Shown here piece by piece: positions 32,663-43,229 of a DNA stretch of 64,000 nt. Source of the stretch: Pseudomonas sp. SCB32 (GTDB lineage Bacteria > Pseudomonadota > Gammaproteobacteria > Pseudomonadales > Pseudomonadaceae). Made by a program: the position numbers and the translations under genes. Numbering within the stretch: the first letter of the stretch is position 1; each line of letters starts with the position of its first letter. Where the stretch lies: positions 1 through 64,000 of the forward strand of contig NZ_CP045118.1 of assembly GCF_009189165.1 (NCBI RefSeq), given 5' to 3'. The notes under the pieces are model-generated. The model was not told where the DNA came from. It ran no database searches and was given only the letters and a program-made list of their open reading frames with translations.

Positions 32663-33559
32663 ATGAGCGTGCCGCTGGAACTGCTGCGCGTGTTCGAGTC
32701 CGCTGCACGCCTGCTCAGCTTCACCGCCGCCGCCGGCGAGCTCGGCACCACCCAGCCGGCGGTCAGCCAGCAGATCAAGCGCCTGGAGAAGTTGCTGGCG
32801 GTGCGCCTGTTTGATCGCATCCACCGGGGGATCGCCCTCACCGAAAGCGGACAGGTCCTGCAGCAGCACGTTCAGGCGGGGTTGGAGAGCATCGACGCCG
32901 GTATCGCCGCGGTCACCGCGAAGAACCCCCATGAAGTGCTGCAAGTCGCTACCGACTTCGCCTTTGCCGCCTACTGGCTGATGCCACGCCTGCCGCGCTT
33001 CCGACAGGCGCATCCGGAGCTGGACGTCGGCCTGATCAGCAGCGACCGCAGCCCCGTCACCTTGCGCAGCGATATCGATGTCGCCATTGCCTTCGGCGAC
33101 GGGCGCTTCAAGCACGGCGAGGCGCTGCGCCTGTTCAGCGAGGAAGTCTTCCCGGTGTGCAGCCCGCGGTTGGTCGAGGGGCGCGAACTGCCGTTGTCGC
33201 CCGAAGCGCTGACCGGCCTGCCGTTGCTGCACCTCAAGCCCGAGGCGCACAGCCGCTGGTTCGACTGGGCCGGCGTCTATCGTGCCTTGGGTATCGCTGG
33301 GGCGCCTGCCCCCGCCGGGCTACGCTTCGACAACTACACACTGCTGGTGCAGGCGGCGATCGCCGGGCAGGGCGTGGCCATCGGCTGGCGGCACCTGGTC
33401 GACGAACTGCTGGAGCAGGGGTTACTGTGCCGGCCCATCGCCGGATCGCTGGAATCACGTTTCGGCTATTACGCCGTGCTGCCCGAGCGCAAGCGGCGCA
33501 TGCGCCTGGTGCAGCGCTTCGTCGACTGGCTGCAGGCGGAACTGGAGCAGGATCGATGA
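32663..33559 (+). CDS. LysR-type regulator of choline-sulfate utilisation
   Basis: The 298-residue product has an N-terminal winged helix-turn-helix (about 5-62, with SFTAAAGELGTTQPAVSQQIKRLE) and a periplasmic-binding-like effector domain (about 90-295). It is divergent from betC across 127 bp, the standard arrangement for a LysR activator of its neighbour, as in PA0031-PA0032. The effector is probably choline-O-sulfate or choline (inferred). Its stop overlaps the start of the DOPA-dioxygenase-like gene by 4 bp (ATGA). Confidence 0.88.
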   Translation: MSVPLELLRVFESAARLLSFTAAAGELGTTQPAVSQQIKRLEKLLAVRLFDRIHRGIALTESGQVLQQHVQAGLESIDAGIAAVTAKNPHEVLQVATDFAFAAYWLMPRLPRFRQAHPELDVGLISSDRSPVTLRSDIDVAIAFGDGRFKHGEALRLFSEEVFPVCSPRLVEGRELPLSPEALTGLPLLHLKPEAHSRWFDWAGVYRALGIAGAPAPAGLRFDNYTLLVQAAIAGQGVAIGWRHLVDELLEQGLLCRPIAGSLESRFGYYAVLPERKRRMRLVQRFVDWLQAELEQDR

Positions 33560-33894
33560 ACGAAACCACCATCCAGGGCTACCACGCCCACGTCTATTTC
33601 GACGCCGACAGCCTCGATCGCGCCCGCGCCCTGTGCGAGGAAGCGGTGCGCCGCTTCGGCGTGCAGATGGGCCGCGTGCATGAGCGCCCGGTCGGACCGC
33701 ATCCGGACTGGAGCTGCCAGCTGGCGTTCGATAGCGAGACTTTCGCCAAGGTGGTGCCCTGGCTGGCGCTGAACCGCGATGGCCTGGTGGTGTTCATCCA
33801 CCCGGACACCGGCGACGACCTGCGCGACCACCGTGACCACGCCATCTGGATGGGCGCGGTGCGGCCGCTGGACCTGTCGCAGTTCACCGGCTGA
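33556..33894 (+). CDS. DOPA 4,5-dioxygenase family protein
   Basis: This 112-residue protein matches the small DOPA-dioxygenase family: GYHAHVYFDADSLDRA at residues 7-22, RPVGPHPDWSCQLAF near 49-63 and a FIHPDTGDDLRDHRDHAIWMG tail with clustered histidines. The family includes fungal DOPA 4,5-dioxygenases, but the bacterial members' substrate is unknown. Its ATG overlaps the stop of the LysR gene (ATGA), so it is co-translated with that regulator. Confidence 0.85.
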   Translation: MNETTIQGYHAHVYFDADSLDRARALCEEAVRRFGVQMGRVHERPVGPHPDWSCQLAFDSETFAKVVPWLALNRDGLVVFIHPDTGDDLRDHRDHAIWMGAVRPLDLSQFTG

Positions 33895-33900
33895 AAAGAC

Positions 33901-34218
33901 TCAGGCCACCTTGTCGGTGGCCTGATAGCTGTCTTCGAGGATGCCGCCACTCAGGCTGCGGCAGTGGCCAAAGAGCGCTTCGCCGAGCAATTGCAGCGAG
34001 GGTGAGGCGAAGTAGTCCATCAGCGCCTCTTCGTTGCGCCAGTGGCTGTGCAGCAGCCAGGGACGATCCGTCCCCTGGATGACCAGCCGGCACTCCAGGC
34101 AGCCGGGCGCGCGGCGGGCACCGTCGACCAGGTTGTCGATCAGGGCGCCAAGCTGGGCATCGTGTCCGCTCCGGGGATGGATGTGCAGTTCGTGTTGAAT
34201 CGATCGTTGCCAGGGCAT
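33901..34218 (-). CDS. Antibiotic biosynthesis monooxygenase (ABM)-domain protein
   Basis: This is a 105-residue dimeric alpha-beta barrel candidate. The core pattern (HIHPRSGHDAQLGALIDNLVDGARRAPGCLECRLV, then LLHSHWRNEEALMDYFASP) is typical of ABM/quinol-monooxygenase small proteins. The function of individual members is hard to predict. It is convergent with the DOPA-dioxygenase-like gene with only 6 bp between stops, and divergent from the AraC gene. Confidence 0.72.
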   Translation of the reverse strand: MPWQRSIQHELHIHPRSGHDAQLGALIDNLVDGARRAPGCLECRLVIQGTDRPWLLHSHWRNEEALMDYFASPSLQLLGEALFGHCRSLSGGILEDSYQATDKVA

Positions 34219-34528
34219 GTCCTGTCCTCCGCGTTACATCGAAGCAGTCCGAGGTGGCTCCTCGGACGACTGACAGGAAGATTACGGGCCGGGAAGCGCA
34301 CGGCGGTATCCGGATGCTGCGAGCTTCTTGCCTGATCCTGCGAAGCCCTCGCCAACGCGTTGGAAACCGCGTATTTGCGCGCTGCACCGTCACGGTGCGC
34401 GTGCTGAAGCCCGCGCCGCTTGTCCATTCCTGCCGATTGCTTGCCTGATCCTCCAGCGGCTGCCTTACTGTCACACGCGTGCAGGCGCCGCGGGCGTAAG
34501 CTGCGTGCGCCGCCACTGGAGGTCCCGC
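34219..34528. other. 310-bp intergenic region between ABM and AraC genes
   Basis: This divergent gap contains a perfect 8-bp hairpin GTCCGAGG...CCTCGGAC (34247-34267) close to the ABM start, then sequence with several in-frame ATGs but no supported gene. It presumably holds both promoters and the AraC operator; I could not identify specific sites. Confidence 0.4.
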
Positions 34529-35461
34529 ATGTCCCAGTCCTACGATCCCGTCGCCGCCGGCCGCCAGGAGCTGGCCGACATCATCCAGCGCCACTGCCAG
34601 GGTGAAGGCCTCTTCGAAACCGCCATCGATTCGCTGTTGCTGGCGCGCAGCGATTGCCCCAGCGAGGGGCGGATGCCGACCCTCTATCGCCCTGCCCTGT
34701 GCGTCATCGCCCAGGGCAGCAAGGAAATTCGCCTGGGCAGCGAGCTGTACCGCTACGACGAACTCAACCTGCTGGTAGTGTCGGTGACCCTGCCGGTCTC
34801 CGGGCAGGTGATCGAGGCCTCGGCGGAGAAGCCCTACCTGTCGATCCGACTGGACATCGATCCGGGCGATCTCACCCAACTGATCGCCGAAGCGGGCCTT
34901 GCCGGCAGTACGCCGCGCCCGGCTGGCCGGGGCATCTACCTGCAACGCGTGGACTGCACCGTGCTCGACGCCCTGCTGCGCCTCATGCGCCTGCTCGACA
35001 CGCCGCGCGATATCCCCATGCTGGCGCCGCTGTTCGTCCGTGAGATCCTCTACCGCCTGCTGCGTGGCCCGCAGGGGCACCTGTTGCATGACCTGGCGAT
35101 GACCGACAGCCAGACCCACCGCGTCACCCGCGCCATCGAGTGGCTCAACCGCAACTTCGACAAGTCCCTGCGCATCGAGGAGCTGGCGCGCGAGGTGAAC
35201 CTCAGCGTGTCCACCCTGCACCACCGCTTCAAGGAGGTGACTGCACTGAGTCCTTTGCAGTACCAGAAGCATCTACGCCTGCAGGAAGCGCGGCGGCTGA
35301 TGTTGTCGGAGGGCTTGGAAGTGGCGGTGGCCGGGCATCGCGTGGGCTATGAGAGCCCGTCGCAATTCAGCCGTGAATACAGCCGCCTGTTCGGCGCGCC
35401 GCCGCTGCGGGATTTGGCGAGTTTGCGCGGGGCGCTGGGAGCGGCGGCGGTACCGGCGTGA
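34529..35461 (+). CDS. AraC-family transcriptional regulator (AraC_N type)
   Basis: The 310-residue product has an N-terminal AraC_N domain (about 25-180, with RPALCVIAQGSKEIRLGSELYRYD) and two C-terminal helix-turn-helices (about 200-300, with LRIEELAREVNLSVSTLHHRFKEVTALSPLQYQKHLRLQEARRL). I chose ATG at 34529 because TGGAGG is 6-7 bp upstream; the open frame starts earlier at 34328. It probably controls the divergent ABM gene. The ligand is unknown. Confidence 0.88.
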   Translation: MSQSYDPVAAGRQELADIIQRHCQGEGLFETAIDSLLLARSDCPSEGRMPTLYRPALCVIAQGSKEIRLGSELYRYDELNLLVVSVTLPVSGQVIEASAEKPYLSIRLDIDPGDLTQLIAEAGLAGSTPRPAGRGIYLQRVDCTVLDALLRLMRLLDTPRDIPMLAPLFVREILYRLLRGPQGHLLHDLAMTDSQTHRVTRAIEWLNRNFDKSLRIEELAREVNLSVSTLHHRFKEVTALSPLQYQKHLRLQEARRLMLSEGLEVAVAGHRVGYESPSQFSREYSRLFGAPPLRDLASLRGALGAAAVPA

Positions 35462-35470
35462 CATTGCCTT

Positions 35471-35547
35471 TGTAGGAGTGGGCGATGCCCGCGACAGGTA
35501 TCGCACCGACCTGCCGGTCGGATCGCGGGCATGGCCCGCTCCTACGG
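35471..35547. repeat. REP doublet downstream of AraC gene
   Basis: TGTAGGAGTGGGCGATGCCCGCGA and TCGCGGGCATGGCCCGCTCCTAC are inverted around a CGACCTGCCGGTCGG dyad. Confidence 0.8.
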
Positions 35548-35579
35548 GTGCTTCCTTTGGAGATTGGCGCGGGAGATTT

Positions 35580-35639
35580 CCCCTCACCCCAGCCCTCTCC
35601 CTCTGAGCGGGGCGCGTAGCCAGGGTTAGGGTGAGGGCG
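35580..35639. repeat. CCCTCACCCC-type intergenic repeat
   Basis: CCCTCACCCCAGCCCTCTCCC is followed by GGTTAGGGTGAGGG. It is a recognisable dispersed proteobacterial palindrome with imperfect arms, located between the convergent AraC and VOC genes. Confidence 0.65.
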
Positions 35640-35663
35640 TTACCGGGCACCAAAAGTCAGCCA

Positions 35664-36050
35664 TCAGCGCTCGTAAAGCTCCAACGGCAAGTCATCCGGA
35701 TCGGCAAAGAAGGTGAACCGCTTGCCGGTCAGCTCGTCCTCGCGGATCGGCTCGCTCTTCACGCCATGGCTCTCCAGATGCGCCACGGCGGCGTCCAGGT
35801 CATCCACCGCAAACGCCAGGTGACGCAGCCCCTGGGCCTCGGGATAGGACGGTCGGGGCGGCGCGCCGGGGAAGGAGAACAGCTCCAGTTGCGTCTCGCC
35901 CAGTGCCAGGTCGAGCTTCCAGGAGTCGCGGGCTTCGCGGTAGGTCTCGGCGATTACGCGCAGCTCCAGCACCTGGGTGTAGAAGTGCCTGGATCGTGGG
36001 TAATCCGAGCAGATCAGGGCGATGTGGTGGACGCTGTGCAGCAAAGGCAT
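35664..36050 (-). CDS. VOC-family protein (YaeR/GloA2-like glyoxalase fold)
   Basis: The 128-residue product is a single vicinal-oxygen-chelate domain. It starts LLHSVHHIALICSDYPRSRHFYTQVL and has the metal-site pattern of H9 region, E in LELFSF, H in LRHLAFAV and E in DDLPLELYER. This is the YaeR subgroup of glyoxalase-like proteins, whose substrate is uncertain. It lies alone between two repeats and the divergent ydgA-like gene. Confidence 0.85.
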   Translation of the reverse strand: MPLLHSVHHIALICSDYPRSRHFYTQVLELRVIAETYREARDSWKLDLALGETQLELFSFPGAPPRPSYPEAQGLRHLAFAVDDLDAAVAHLESHGVKSEPIREDELTGKRFTFFADPDDLPLELYER

Positions 36051-36229
36051 GGCGCTTGGCTTCCGAAGGTGATCGGGCGACCCATCCTGCCAGTCATGCG
36101 TGGTGGGTCAATGCTGGCTGTATGAATCTGCCGGTTGGAGTGTAGGCAGTGTGCCTGATAGCATCGCGCCGCCAACCCAAAACGGTCGACAGGATGTCCC
36201 CCGTACGGCCGCACACGAAAGGAAGCAGC

Positions 36230-37744
36230 ATGAAAAAGACCGCCCTGGCCCTCGCCATTCCCCTGGCCATCGTCGGCGTTGCCGTTGCCGGCGCCTGGTA
36301 CACCGGCTCGCGCGTCGAGCAGGAAATCACCCGCGGCATCGAACAGGCCAACAGCCTTCTCAAGACCGACGCCCCCGACCTGGGCATGAGCGTCTCGCTG
36401 CTCGGCGTGGAGCGCGGCCTGCTTTCCAGCAGCGCACGTTACCAGGTGACCATCGCCGGCAACGAAGGCGAGGCGCCCACTACCCTGGTGTTCACCGATC
36501 GTCTCGAGCACGGCCCGTTCCCGGCGTCGCGCCTGGCGGCCGGCAAGCTGGCGCCGGTCATGGCGCAGAGCCATTTCGCCCTGGAGCAGAACGAGTTCAC
36601 CGCGCCGCTGTTCGCGGCCGCCGCCGGCAAGGCGCCGCTCAGCGGCGAGCTGGCCATACATTACGACCAGCAACAGGAAGGCGTCTTCGAGAGCGCCGCC
36701 CTGCAATTCGCCAAGGACGGTGAGAGCCTGCGTCTGTCGCCGGCCACCGTGAACTTCAGCGTGTCCGGCGACAAGAAGGACGTGCGCGGCGACGCCAGGC
36801 TGGCGGAGGCCGACCTGGTGTTCCTCGACCCGCAGAGCGGCCAGCCGGTGCGCGTCGAACTGCGCGACCTGGGCATCGCGGGCGACAAGAAGGAAAACGC
36901 CAATGGCTTCGCTCTCGGCCCCAGCTCGGTCAGCCTGAAGAGCCTGCGCGTGAAAGCCCCGGGCAGCCCGGAAGTGGAACTGCGCCAGGCTGTCGGCGAG
37001 GAAGTGCTCAAGCAGGGCGAGAAGGGCCTGGACCAGACCCTCTCCTACCGCGTCGGCCAGCTGCTGGTACAGGGCCAGGAGATCGGCGGCCTGAAGCTCG
37101 ACACCAGCCTGCGCAACCTCGACGAGGGCACCCTCAAGTCCCTCAAGGAAACCTACAACCAGTACGCCCTGGGCAGCGTCGGCAGCACCGCGGAGCTGAC
37201 TCCGGAGCAGGAAGAGGCACTCAAGGGCCAGTTCCTGCGCATGCTCGACAGCTCGCCGAAGCTGGCGCTGGATGAGCTCTCGCTGCGGACCGCCCATGGG
37301 GTGGCGAAGGTGTCCCTCGCTGTGGACCTGCGCAAGCCCGACCATGCCGCGCAGACTCCGGACGAGATGGCCCGCAGCGTGCTGGCGTCGCTCAAGGCCA
37401 ACCTGAAGGTAGACAAGGCGGTGATCGGCGATGTCGTTGCACTGCAGGCCTCGCTGGGTGGCGCGGACGCCGGCAGCGTCGATCCGGTTGCGCTCAAGCA
37501 GCAGACCGATGCCATGACTGATCTGTTCAGCGGCATGGCGCTGCAATCGGAGTGGGCAGTGCTGGACGGCAACAGCCTGAGCAGTTCGCTGGCCTACGCT
37601 GACGACAAGGTGAAGTTCAACGGCAAGGACATGACCACCCAGGAGTTCGTGGCCTTCGCCATGGGCTCCGCGCAGGGGCTGGGCCTGGGCGGTGGCGCCA
37701 CTGTCGGCGTCGAAGAAGCGCCGCAACAGGAAGAGCTGGAATAA
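36230..37744 (+). CDS. YdgA family protein (DUF945)
   Basis: The 504-residue product starts with an uncleaved or cleaved signal segment (MKKTALALAIPLAIVGVAVAGAWYTGSRVE) and matches the DUF945/YdgA family of envelope proteins. Family features include the TGSRVEQEI start and LVQGQEIGGLKLDTSLRNLD in the last half. The role is unknown; a periplasmic or inner-membrane-anchored location is inferred. I chose ATG at 36230 with GAAAGGAAG just upstream. A strong terminator follows. Confidence 0.85.
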   Translation: MKKTALALAIPLAIVGVAVAGAWYTGSRVEQEITRGIEQANSLLKTDAPDLGMSVSLLGVERGLLSSSARYQVTIAGNEGEAPTTLVFTDRLEHGPFPASRLAAGKLAPVMAQSHFALEQNEFTAPLFAAAAGKAPLSGELAIHYDQQQEGVFESAALQFAKDGESLRLSPATVNFSVSGDKKDVRGDARLAEADLVFLDPQSGQPVRVELRDLGIAGDKKENANGFALGPSSVSLKSLRVKAPGSPEVELRQAVGEEVLKQGEKGLDQTLSYRVGQLLVQGQEIGGLKLDTSLRNLDEGTLKSLKETYNQYALGSVGSTAELTPEQEEALKGQFLRMLDSSPKLALDELSLRTAHGVAKVSLAVDLRKPDHAAQTPDEMARSVLASLKANLKVDKAVIGDVVALQASLGGADAGSVDPVALKQQTDAMTDLFSGMALQSEWAVLDGNSLSSSLAYADDKVKFNGKDMTTQEFVAFAMGSAQGLGLGGGATVGVEEAPQQEELE

Positions 37745-37757
37745 GCCTCGCCTGAAA

Positions 37758-37790
37758 CGAAAAAGCCCGGCATTCGCCGGGCTTTTTTCT
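37758..37790 (+). terminator. Intrinsic terminator after ydgA-like gene
   Basis: AAAAAGCCCGGC-ATTC-GCCGGGCTTTTTT is symmetric enough to also serve trpA read-through from the other strand. Confidence 0.92.
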
Positions 37791-37797
37791 GCTCCCT

Positions 37798-37847
37798 GTA
37801 GGAGCGCGCCATGCCCGCGATCGCACGCATGGCGCAGCTCCTACAGG
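37798..37847. repeat. REP doublet between ydgA-like gene and trpA
   Basis: TGTAGGAGCGCGCCATGCCC and GCATGGCGCAGCTCCTACA form an inverted pair around GCGATCGC. Confidence 0.78.
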
Positions 37848-37867
37848 TTGTGCTGCGCTAGCAATCT

Positions 37868-40065
<2,198 letters not shown>

Positions 40066-40095
40066 TCAGGATACGGCTGTGTGATGACGGGGAAA

Positions 40096-40133
40096 AGCGA
40101 TAAGATCGCTTCAACCTGTCAGAAAAACTCACA
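40096..40133. promoter_or_regulatory. Putative TrpI operator region
   Basis: Two dyads lie just upstream of trpI: AGCGAT-AAG-ATCGCT (40096-40110, perfect) and TGTCAG-AAAAA-CTCACA (40117-40133, one mismatch, with the LysR-type T-N11-A pattern). LysR regulators such as TrpI bind next to their own start and activate the divergent trpBA with indoleglycerol phosphate. The dyads are seen; TrpI binding is inferred. Confidence 0.5.
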
Positions 40134-40144
40134 GATTGACTGCC

Positions 40145-41035
40145 ATGAGCCGAGACCTTCCCCCGCTCAATGCCCTGCGCGCCTTCGAGGCCGCCGCGCG
40201 CTTGCGTGGCATGAGCCCGGCGGCGGACGAGCTGAACGTCACCCACGGCGCGGTGAGCCGGCAGATCCGTCAACTGGAGGAAGAACTGGGCGTCACCCTG
40301 TTCGTCAAGGATGGTCGCGGCGTAAAACTCACCGATGCCGGCCAGCGCCTGAGCGAGGTCGCCAGTGACGCCTTCGAGCGCCTGCGCAACGTCAGCGCCG
40401 AGCTGCGCCGCCAGGCCGACGGCGATGCGCCCTTCGTGCTCGGCTGTCCGGGCAGTCTGCTCGCCCGTTGGTTCATCCCGCGCTTGGACCGGCTGAACCG
40501 CGAGCTGCCCGGCCTGCGCCTGCAACTGTCGGCCAGCGAGGGCGAGATCGACCCGCGTCGCGCCGGCCTCGATGCCACGCTGCACTTCGCCGAGCCGCCC
40601 TGGCCGGCGGACATGCAGGTGCACGAACTGGCGGTGGAGCGCGTCGGCCCGGTGCTCAGCCCGCGCTATTCGCGCTTTGCCGAGCTCTGCGCGGCGCCCG
40701 CCACTGCCCTGCTGGGCGAGTCGCTGCTGTACACCACCTCGCGCCCGCAGGCCTGGCCGGCGTGGGCGACCAACAGCGGCCTTGCGGCCGGCGCGCTGCG
40801 GCTCGGGCAGGGCTTCGAACACCTCTACTACCTGCTGGAAGCGGCGGTGGCCGGGCTGGGCGTGGCCATCGCGCCGCAGCAGGTGGTAGCTGACGACCTC
40901 TCCGCCGGCCGCCTGGCCGCGCCCTGGGGCTTCGTCGAAACCCGTGCGCGGCTGGCGCTGTGGGTACCAGCGCGTTTGCCCGACCGGCGCGCCGCGCTGC
41001 TGGCGGACTGGCTGCGTGGCGAGCTGAAAGTCTGA
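40145..41035 (+). CDS. trpI: LysR-type activator of trpBA
   Basis: TrpI activates trpBA in response to indole-3-glycerol phosphate. The 296-residue product starts [20 protein letters not shown], with the LysR helix-turn-helix (about 5-65) and the GcvA/TrpI-like effector domain ([23 protein letters not shown] near residue 98). I chose ATG at 40145; an earlier GTG or ATG nine bases upstream is possible. Its divergent position next to trpB is diagnostic in Pseudomonas. Confidence 0.95.
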   Translation: MSRDLPPLNALRAFEAAARLRGMSPAADELNVTHGAVSRQIRQLEEELGVTLFVKDGRGVKLTDAGQRLSEVASDAFERLRNVSAELRRQADGDAPFVLGCPGSLLARWFIPRLDRLNRELPGLRLQLSASEGEIDPRRAGLDATLHFAEPPWPADMQVHELAVERVGPVLSPRYSRFAELCAAPATALLGESLLYTTSRPQAWPAWATNSGLAAGALRLGQGFEHLYYLLEAAVAGLGVAIAPQQVVADDLSAGRLAAPWGFVETRARLALWVPARLPDRRAALLADWLRGELKV

Positions 41036-41141
41036 GGCATTCAGGGGCTGCTGCCGTTTGCCCTGAGCCCACCCCTCTACTAGTGTCCTAGGAGGCGCTG
41101 GCACTCTGCCTGTGCGGCGCGGCGAACACAGGAGAGTGGGC

Positions 41142-41357
41142 ATGTCGAATCATCACACCTACAAGAAGATCGAACTGGTCGGCTCCTCGCGCACCAGCAT
41201 CGAGGACGCCATCAACAATGCCCTGGCCGAGGCGGCCAAGAGCATCGACTTCCTGGAGTGGTTCGAGGTGGTGGACACCCGTGGGCACATCGAGAATGGC
41301 GCGGTCGGCCACTACCAGGTGACCATCAAGGTCGGTTTCAAGATTGCCAACAGCTAA
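41142..41357 (+). CDS. Dodecin (flavin-binding dodecamer)
   Basis: The 71-residue product, [19 protein letters not shown]..., has the dodecin fold pattern: [25 protein letters not shown] helix, then [13 protein letters not shown] with the flavin-stacking Trp, and [11 protein letters not shown]. Dodecins store or buffer flavins as a 12-mer. GGAGAG precedes the ATG. It is monocistronic, with a hairpin at 41438-41456 downstream. Confidence 0.93.
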   Translation: MSNHHTYKKIELVGSSRTSIEDAINNALAEAAKSIDFLEWFEVVDTRGHIENGAVGHYQVTIKVGFKIANS

Positions 41358-41437
41358 GGGCTGCCGGGAAACCACGATCGGCCCACGGACTTTTGTCATG
41401 CGCGTCTGCGATGCTCGCAGCGCGCCTTGAGCGGTGC

Positions 41438-41456
41438 ACCGGGTTCGCCCGGTTTT
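41438..41456 (+). terminator. Terminator-like hairpin before first DUF1161 gene
   Basis: ACCGGG-TTCG-CCCGGT followed by TTT, in the gap after the dodecin gene. Confidence 0.5.
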
Positions 41457-41502
41457 CGGCCCGGATGGGCCTATTTCAGTGAATGGCGAGGGAGCGTTAA
41501 CG

Positions 41503-41724
41503 ATGAAGAAGTTTTTGTTGGCCGTGGGGGTCTTCGCACTGGCGGGCAATGTACTGGCCGCCGGTAAACCGTGCGAAGAGCTGAAATCGGAGATCGATGC
41601 GAAGCTGAAAGCCAAGGGCGTCGCGTCTTACACGCTGGAGATCGCCGACAAGGGCGCTGCCGCAGGCAAGAAGGTCGTGGGCACCTGCGACGCCGGCAAG
41701 AAGGAAATCGTCTACTCGAAGTAA
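41503..41724 (+). CDS. DUF1161 periplasmic protein (copy 1)
   Basis: This 73-residue protein has a signal peptide (MKKFLLAVGVFALAGNVLA) followed by a 50-residue DUF1161 domain: KPCEELKSEID near residue 22, SYTLEI, and VVGTCDAGKKEIVY at the end. The two cysteines (CEEL and GTCD) could form a disulfide. The function is unknown. A paralogue follows at 41902 and a terminator separates them, so each is its own transcript. Confidence 0.85.
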   Translation: MKKFLLAVGVFALAGNVLAAGKPCEELKSEIDAKLKAKGVASYTLEIADKGAAAGKKVVGTCDAGKKEIVYSK

Positions 41725-41743
41725 TCGCTGCGGGTGGATGAAT

Positions 41744-41776
41744 CGGCCGGGAGCCCGCAAGGGCCCCGGCCTTTTT
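41744..41776 (+). terminator. Intrinsic terminator after first DUF1161 gene
   Basis: GGCCGGG-AGCCCGCAAGGGC-CCCGGCC followed by TTTTT. Confidence 0.88.
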
Positions 41777-41901
41777 CATGGCGGCCCGCCAGCGAGGCTG
41801 GCCGTACGCAATTGCATCGAGCTTGACCGGCACTCTGTCGCCAGGTGGTGGTCCACCGTTAGGATTAGGGGCCCCGTGTGGGGGTATGACGAGGGAATGC
41901 G

Positions 41902-42144
41902 ATGACGATGAAATGGGCCGTGGCGACCAGCCTGGCGCTGTTGCTGGCGACTCCGGCGAGTTGGGCGGCAACCAAGCCGTGTGAGGAGCTCAAGGCGGAG
42001 ATCGAGACCAAGATCCAGGCTGCCGGGGTGACTTCCTATACCCTGGAGATCGTGGACAAGTCCGAGGTGAAGGACCCCAACATGGTGGTCGGCACCTGCG
42101 ATGGCGGGAAGCGGCGGATCATCTACCAGAAGAACGACAGCTGA
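41902..42144 (+). CDS. DUF1161 periplasmic protein (copy 2)
   Basis: This 80-residue paralogue of the preceding gene has a signal peptide (MTMKWAVATSLALLLATPASWA) and the same core: KPCEELKAEIETKI, TSYTLEIVDKS and VVGTCDGGKRRIIY. A second ATG two codons in (41908) is possible. The conserved pair indicates tandem duplication; the function is unknown. Confidence 0.85.
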   Translation: MTMKWAVATSLALLLATPASWAATKPCEELKAEIETKIQAAGVTSYTLEIVDKSEVKDPNMVVGTCDGGKRRIIYQKNDS

Positions 42145-42175
42145 GATTCCGCTCGGGCTGGCACGACGGCTCGAC

Positions 42176-42226
42176 TGTAGGAGCGCGCCATGCGCGCGAA
42201 TCGCGGGCGTGGCCCGCTCCTACAGG
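42176..42226. repeat. REP doublet after DUF1161 pair
   Basis: TGTAGGAGCGCGCCATGCGC and GGGCGTGGCCCGCTCCTACA are inverted around an AATCGC centre. Confidence 0.78.
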
Positions 42227-42258
42227 GGCGCAGAACTTCTGTCCTATGGCTGTTCGAG

Positions 42259-42684
42259 CTAGAACGGCCCGCAGCTCACCGGCCCCTGGAAGTCCGTCTC
42301 CGCCACCAGCTTCCCGTTGGCATCGGTCAGCAGTGCCAGGGCGCTGCGCAGCTGCGGGCGCAGTTCCAGCCTGTAGCGCTGGCCGGCGACGAAGTTGTCG
42401 TAGGTCACCTTGACCCGGCAGGTCAGCTCGGCGAGATCGCTGCCCGGCCCCATGCCGCCGCCGGCGGGGATTTCATACTGGAAGCGCACGATCAGTTCGT
42501 GGTGGCCGGGTGTCACCTGGAAGTAGCGTCCATCGTTCACCGACTGGCCGTCCACGCGCTCCGCCATCAGCGTCTTGCCGGGCGTGGTGTAGAGATCGAC
42601 CCAGGCCATCTGCGGGTCGTGGGCGGGCAGCGGGCCGGCGCAGCCGCCCAGCAAGGCAAGTGCGAAGAGCAGACACAGACGCAT
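42259..42684 (-). CDS. Lipoprotein, tandem pair member 1
   Basis: This 141-residue predicted lipoprotein has signal peptide MRLCLLFALALLGGC with the lipobox LGGC (Cys15). Its mature part shares AWVDLYTT, YFQVTPGHHELIVRFQYE and AGQRYRLEL with the gene at 42746, so the two are paralogues. The PEGA-like HELxVRFQ segment suggests a beta-rich periplasmic domain. The function is unknown. Confidence 0.82.
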   Translation of the reverse strand: MRLCLLFALALLGGCAGPLPAHDPQMAWVDLYTTPGKTLMAERVDGQSVNDGRYFQVTPGHHELIVRFQYEIPAGGGMGPGSDLAELTCRVKVTYDNFVAGQRYRLELRPQLRSALALLTDANGKLVAETDFQGPVSCGPF

Positions 42685-42745
42685 GAGGGTTCACCGTGGC
42701 GAAGGACCATTCACCACAGCATAACCTCGCGTTGGCGCGTCGACC

Positions 42746-43162
42746 TCAGGCGCGATCGCAACCGCGCTCGCGGCCCCGTGCGATCTCGTTGGATTGCGCG
42801 TCATACAGCTTGGCCCAGGGGCGGAAGCCGATGCTGCCGGTTTCCAGGCGATAGCGCTGGCCGGCGGCGAAATCCTTGTACTTCACAGTCAGCTCGCAAT
42901 CGCGCCAGAGGGCTTCGTCCACCGGGCCGATGTCCACCGGTTCGACCTGGAACTGGAAGCGCACGCGCAGCTCGTGCTGCCCCGGATCGACCTCGAAGTA
43001 GCGCGAGCTGGGCCAGTCCTTGTCATCGACTTTCGTGGCGGTGAGATCGCTCTGGCTGTTGGTGCTCAGGTCGATCCATGCGCGGTTCGGGTCGGGGCGT
43101 GGCATCAGCAGGGAACAGCCGCTCAGGGCGAGCAGGCTGATGGCAGTGAGAGCGGCGCGCAT
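42746..43162 (-). CDS. Lipoprotein, tandem pair member 2
   Basis: This is a 138-residue predicted lipoprotein (MRAALTAISLLALSGC, lipobox LSGC with Cys16). Its core, AWIDLSTN, YFEVDPGQHELRVRFQFQ and AGQRYRLET, parallels the downstream gene 61 bp away. Together they look like an operon formed by duplication. It is divergent from a lipoprotein aminopeptidase gene. Confidence 0.82.
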   Translation of the reverse strand: MRAALTAISLLALSGCSLLMPRPDPNRAWIDLSTNSQSDLTATKVDDKDWPSSRYFEVDPGQHELRVRFQFQVEPVDIGPVDEALWRDCELTVKYKDFAAGQRYRLETGSIGFRPWAKLYDAQSNEIARGRERGCDRA

Positions 43163-43229
43163 CGAGGAGACTCCTGGGTAGGTTACGTCGTGCCAGCGGG
43201 CGGACCGAGCGCTGTGCTATGTTCCGCGC

